From contig DATIYI010000372.1 in assembly GCA_035517695.1 (NCBI GenBank), forward strand, positions 1-14,596: a stretch of DNA of 14,596 nucleotides, written 5' to 3'. Numbering within the stretch: the first letter of the stretch is position 1; every line of letters starts with the position of its first letter. This DNA comes from DATFVJ01 sp035517695 (GTDB lineage Bacteria; Actinomycetota; Actinomycetes; Streptosporangiales; Streptosporangiaceae). The notes under the pieces were generated by a model that saw nothing but the letters and a program-made list of their open reading frames with translations, ran no database searches and was not told where the DNA came from. The translations under genes were made by a program, and so were the position numbers. This document shows positions 11,396 through 14,596 of this stretch, piece after piece.

Positions 11396-13930
11396 ATGAC
11401 CCTCACTTCGCTGCTGCCACCAACACCCGACCCTGACTCGGTATTCGATGCGTTCGCTGGCTGGGCGAAGAAGCAGGGGCTCGTACTTTATCCGCATCAA
11501 GAAGAAGCGCTGATCGAGATCGTCTCAGCGGCGAACGTCATCCTGGGCACGCCTACTGGGTCGGGCAAGAGCCTGGTGGCCGCGGGCGCGCATTTCGCCG
11601 CGCTGGCAGACGGCAGACGCACCTTTTATAGCGCGCCGATCAAGGCGCTGGTGTCGGAGAAGTTTTTCGCGCTTTGTGACATGTTCGGGCCTTCTGACGT
11701 CGGCATGATGACCGGCGACGCCAGCGTCAACCCCGGCGCGCCGATCATCTGCTGCACCGCCGAGATCCTCGCCAACATTGCCTTGCGGGATGGGGCGCAG
11801 GCCGATGTCGGCCAGGTCGTGATGGACGAGTTCCATTTTTACGCCGATCCCGACCGCGGCTGGGCCTGGCAGGTCCCGCTGCTCGAACTGCCACGGGCGC
11901 AGTTCCTCCTGATGTCGGCGACCTTGGGCGACGTCACCAGGTTCAAGGAGGACCTGACCCGCCGCACTGGCAGGCCCACCGCGGTGGTCCGTTCAGCCGA
12001 ACGGCCAGTGCCACTGATCTTCTCCTACGTTACGACCCCGCTGCACGAGACCGTCGGTGAACTGCTCGCGACCGGGCAGGCGCCGGTCTACGTGGTCCAC
12101 TTCACCCAGGTGGCCGCGATCGAGCAGGCGCAGTCACTGATGAGCATCAACGTCTGCACCCGCGCGGAGAAGGACGCCATCGCGGACATGATCGGCAACT
12201 TCAGGTTCACCGCGGGTTTCGGCCGGACCCTCACCCGGCTGGTGCGGCACGGTATCGGCGTGCACCATGCGGGCATGCTGCCCAGGTACAGGCGGCTGGT
12301 GGAGACCCTGGCCCAGGCCGGCCTGCTGAAGGTGATCTGCGGTACCGACACCCTTGGGGTCGGGATCAACGTGCCTATCCGCACCGTCGTGTTCACCGCC
12401 CTGTCCAAGTACGACGGGACGCGTACCCGCCATCTGCAGGCGCGTGAGTTCCACCAGATCGCCGGCCGCGCCGGGCGGGCCGGCTATGACACGGTCGGCA
12501 GCGTGGTCGTCCAGGCACCCGAGCATGTGGTGGAGAACGAGCGCGCGCTCGCCAAGGCGGGCGATGATCCGAAGAAGCGGCGCAAGGTGGTGCGCAAGAA
12601 GCCACCTGAGGGTTTCGTCTCCTGGGGCAGGCCGACCTTCGAGCGCCTAGTCGCCGCCGAGCCCGAGCCGCTGACGTCAAGCTTCAAGGTCAGCCACGCC
12701 ATGCTGCTCAACGTGATCGCCCGGCCGGGCAACGCGTTCGCCGCGATGCGGCACCTGCTGACCGACAACCACGAGGACCGCGGCGCGCAGCGGCGCCACA
12801 TCAGCCACGCGATCGCGATCTACCGCGCGCTGCTCGCCGGTGGCGTGGTCGAGCGCCTCGCCGAGCCGGATGCGGAGGGCCGCTGGGTGCGGCTCACCGT
12901 GGACCTGCAATTCGACTTCGCCCTCAACCAGCCGCTGTCACCCTTCGCCCTGGCCGCGATCGACTTGCTTGACCGGCAGGCGCCCGCCTACGCCCTCGAC
13001 GTGCTATCGGTCATCGAGGCCACCCTGGACAACCCGCGCCAGGTCCTGTCCGCGCAGCAGTTCAAGGCGCGCGGCGAGGCCGTAGCGCAGATGAAGGCCG
13101 ACGGTGTCGACTACGAGACCCGGCTCGACCTGCTCGACTCCGTCACCTATCCGAAGCCGCTCAGCGAACTCCTCGACGCGGCGTACGCGATCTACCGGCG
13201 CGGCCATCCGTGGGTCGCCGACCACGAACTCGCGCCCAAGTCGGTGGCCCGCGACATGTACGAGCGGGCAATGACCTTCGTCGAGTACATCGGCTACTAC
13301 GGGCTCTCCCGCTCAGAAGGACTGGTCCTGCGGTATCTGGCCGACGCGTACAAGGCGCTCCGGCAGACCGTGCCTGACGAGGGGAAGACCGACGAGCTGA
13401 TCGACTTGATCGAATGGCTCGGCGAGCTCGTCAGGCAGGTCGACTCCAGCTTGATCGACGAATGGGAGCGGCTGCGCAACCCGGCAGCGCAGCCGGCCGC
13501 CGCGGCCACCGCCGAGCGGCCGCCCGCGGTCACGACGAACATCCGGGCGTTCCGCGTGCTCGTTCGCAACGCCATGTTCCGGCGGGTGCAGCTCGCGGCG
13601 CTGCGCCGGTATCCCGATCTTGGCGCGCTCGACGCCGAGGCAGGCTGGGATGCCGCGGCATGGGCGGACGCGATCGAACCCTATTTCGATGAGCACGACG
13701 AGATCGGTACCGGGCCCGACGCGCGTGGGCCCGGGCTGCTCCTTATCGACATGCTGCCGGACCGCTGGGTGGTCCGCCAGATCTTCGACGATCCGGCGGG
13801 CGACCACGACTGGGGGATCAGCGCCGAGGTGGACCTGGCCGCCTCGGACGAGGCGGGCTCAGCCGTGCTCCAGGTAACAGACGTGGGCCAGTTGCAAGGA
13901 ATAACGGCATCTGCGGGGAGTCGGCGGTGA
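11396..13930 (+). CDS. Ski2-like DEAD/DEAH-box helicase with DUF3516-type C-terminus
   Basis: An 844-aa protein from ATG 11396. This start fits the family N-terminus (Asp-Ala-Phe-Ala-Gly-Trp, then Tyr-Pro-His-Gln-Glu-Glu-Ala); the frame is open 20 codons further up, but that part looks non-coding. GGAGG lies 15 bases upstream, rather far. Motifs: Q-like Tyr-Pro-His-Gln-Glu (32-36), Walker A Gly-Thr-Pro-Thr-Gly-Ser-Gly-Lys-Ser (51-59), motif II Asp-Glu-Phe-His (144-147), motif III Ser-Ala-Thr (174-176), Val-His-His-Ala-Gly (289-293), motif V around Gly-Thr-Asp-Thr-Leu-Gly-Val-Gly-Ile (316-324), and motif VI Gln-Ile-Ala-Gly-Arg-Ala-Gly-Arg-Ala-Gly (354-363). The C-terminal half (from about 480) corresponds to DUF3516, found with actinobacterial helicases of this type. 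It is an ATP-dependent RNA or DNA helicase; substrate unproven. It overlaps the next gene by GTGA (13927-13930). Confidence 0.92.
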   Translation: MTLTSLLPPTPDPDSVFDAFAGWAKKQGLVLYPHQEEALIEIVSAANVILGTPTGSGKSLVAAGAHFAALADGRRTFYSAPIKALVSEKFFALCDMFGPSDVGMMTGDASVNPGAPIICCTAEILANIALRDGAQADVGQVVMDEFHFYADPDRGWAWQVPLLELPRAQFLLMSATLGDVTRFKEDLTRRTGRPTAVVRSAERPVPLIFSYVTTPLHETVGELLATGQAPVYVVHFTQVAAIEQAQSLMSINVCTRAEKDAIADMIGNFRFTAGFGRTLTRLVRHGIGVHHAGMLPRYRRLVETLAQAGLLKVICGTDTLGVGINVPIRTVVFTALSKYDGTRTRHLQAREFHQIAGRAGRAGYDTVGSVVVQAPEHVVENERALAKAGDDPKKRRKVVRKKPPEGFVSWGRPTFERLVAAEPEPLTSSFKVSHAMLLNVIARPGNAFAAMRHLLTDNHEDRGAQRRHISHAIAIYRALLAGGVVERLAEPDAEGRWVRLTVDLQFDFALNQPLSPFALAAIDLLDRQAPAYALDVLSVIEATLDNPRQVLSAQQFKARGEAVAQMKADGVDYETRLDLLDSVTYPKPLSELLDAAYAIYRRGHPWVADHELAPKSVARDMYERAMTFVEYIGYYGLSRSEGLVLRYLADAYKALRQTVPDEGKTDELIDLIEWLGELVRQVDSSLIDEWERLRNPAAQPAAAATAERPPAVTTNIRAFRVLVRNAMFRRVQLAALRRYPDLGALDAEAGWDAAAWADAIEPYFDEHDEIGTGPDARGPGLLLIDMLPDRWVVRQIFDDPAGDHDWGISAEVDLAASDEAGSAVLQVTDVGQLQGITASAGSRR

Positions 13931-14326
13931 ACGTGACGGTGGCTAGGCAGCAGGTCGCGGACTGGGTCACGGCCTACGAACGTGCCTGGCGAACACCAGG
14001 GACGCGAGGCGCTGGCCAGTATCTTCACCACGGACGCGGTCTACCTCCAGGGGCCATACGACGAGCCGAACCGTGGGCTTGCGGCGATCGAGCGCATGTG
14101 GGAGGCCGAGCGGGCCGGACCTGAGGAGGTCTTCGACATGACGAGCGACATCGTCGCGGTCGAAGGTGATACCGCGGTTGTCCGGGTTCGGGTCCGCTAT
14201 GGACGCCCGGTCATGCGGGAGTACCTCGACCTGTGGGTCGTTCGGTTCTCCGAGGATGGGCGCAGCGCGGCGTTCGAGGAGTGGCCCTTCTCACCCGGTC
14301 GCGGCCTCGATGAGCCGCGGCGATGA
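13927..14326 (+). pseudogene. SnoaL-like (NTF2-fold) protein, interrupted by a one-base frameshift
   Basis: GTG 13927 overlaps the TGA of the helicase, indicating translational coupling. The first 26 codons read Ala-Arg-Gln-Gln-Val-Ala-Asp-Trp-Val, then Tyr-Glu-Arg-Ala-Trp-Arg-Thr-Pro-Gly-Thr, the usual opening of SnoaL-like proteins. After nt 14004 the frame must move by one base; skipping 14005 gives Glu-Ala-Leu-Ala-Ser-Ile-Phe-Thr-Thr-Asp-Ala, Gly-Leu-Ala-Ala-Ile-Glu-Arg-Met-Trp, Glu-Arg-Ala-Gly-Pro and Leu-Trp-Val-Val-Arg-Phe, all expected. Joined length is 132 aa, normal for the NTF2-like fold. Members are small cone-shaped alpha+beta proteins, some enzymes and some ligand binders; the role here is unknown. 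If the extra base is real, translation restarting inside (GTG 13982) would lack the first helix. Confidence 0.75.
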
Positions 14327-14596
14327 GGCAGGCGCGGCGTCGTGCCCGCGGGCACCGGGGGCCGCCTGGATGTGACCGCGGGCAGCATTAACGTTCGTCG
14401 GGGAGAACGGGGGCCGATCCGGGCGCAAACGAGACTCGGTACACCTCATGCGGAGACAGGGCTGCGGCAAAGTTAGTTGATCATGTTGCTGGGCTGGCGC
14501 TGACCTGCAGGACTGGCGTTTCGGCGCAGGATGTGATACCTCCTGGCGGGTGCCTGATCTTGTTGCCGGTGTGACCGTCCGGCCGATCTCGGTTCG
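14327..14596. other. Right-hand 270 bases, no gene recognised
   Basis: After the SnoaL-like stop comes a perfect 14-base palindrome (14342-14355), listed separately. From about 14460 the composition turns less GC-rich (caaagttagttgatcatg). No ORF with a ribosome binding site or family resemblance was found on either strand. It may be a promoter region of a gene beyond the window or the edge of a mobile element; nothing here decides. Confidence 0.4.
14342..14355 (+). terminator. Palindrome downstream of the helicase/SnoaL-like unit
   Basis: GTGCCCGCGGGCAC is a perfect 14-base palindrome 15 bases after the stop at 14326. As RNA it can fold as a 5-base-pair stem with a CGCG loop. The position suits a terminator for the two-gene unit, but there is no U tract and it could instead be a protein-binding site. 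Confidence 0.4.

Noticed and set aside
1..14596. CRISPR array, tRNA or rRNA genes, complete insertion sequence
   Set aside because: No regularly spaced repeats, no cloverleaf-like or rRNA-like stretches, and no transposase were seen on either strand.

Overview
This is a GC-rich window with typical actinobacterial features: strong G/C bias at third codon positions, GTG starts, a DUF3068 protein, a DUF3516-type helicase and a MoxR/DUF58 gene pair. Nothing in the sequence fixes the genus. No tRNA, rRNA, CRISPR array or intact insertion sequence was seen.

Layout. (1) 2-337 (+): C-terminal end of an SGNH-type hydrolase or acyltransferase running in from the left. (2) 394-1777 (-): an FAD-dependent monooxygenase readable only after two single-base corrections. 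(3) 1778-2397: mostly non-coding, with a possible wreck of a TIR-domain gene. (4) 2398-3711: three small dimeric alpha/beta-barrel proteins (98, 112 and 105 aa), one on + and two in a - operon. (5) 4118-5701 (-): a 527-aa regulator with two degenerate HD/HD-GYP-like halves and a C-terminal LuxR helix-turn-helix. It is divergent from (6) a class I SAM-dependent methyltransferase at 5868-6557 (+). (7) 6938-7990 (+): a DUF3068 membrane-anchored protein. (8) 11302 down to 8028 (-): an operon of a small putative membrane protein, a MoxR AAA+ ATPase (frameshifted), a DUF58 protein and a six-helix membrane protein. (9) 11396-13930 (+): a Ski2-like DEAD/DEAH helicase with a DUF3516-like C-terminus, translationally coupled by a GTGA overlap to (10) a SnoaL-like gene at 13927-14326, also frameshifted. 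(11) A 270-base tail without a gene.

How the genes work together. The MoxR/DUF58/membrane-protein operon is the clearest functional unit. By family precedent it is a chaperone-type AAA+ ATPase paired with a scaffold protein that has a von Willebrand A-like domain, acting at the membrane. The helicase and SnoaL-like gene are one transcriptional unit. The LuxR/HD regulator and the methyltransferase share a 166-base divergent intergenic region in which the octamer AAGGCAGG occurs once near each gene. The three small alpha/beta-barrel proteins beside a broken flavin monooxygenase look like a small oxidative-metabolism neighbourhood.

The most striking property of the window is that three genes (FAD monooxygenase, MoxR, SnoaL-like) are each conserved along their whole length but need one or two single-base corrections. 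Three of these four lesions are missing bases beside short G/C runs or repeats. Assembly or sequencing indels explain this as well as real gene decay does, so the pseudogene calls are provisional. I found no convincing undescribed system. The best candidates for something unusual are the double degenerate HD regulator with its divergent methyltransferase, and the absence of a stop between MoxR and DUF58.
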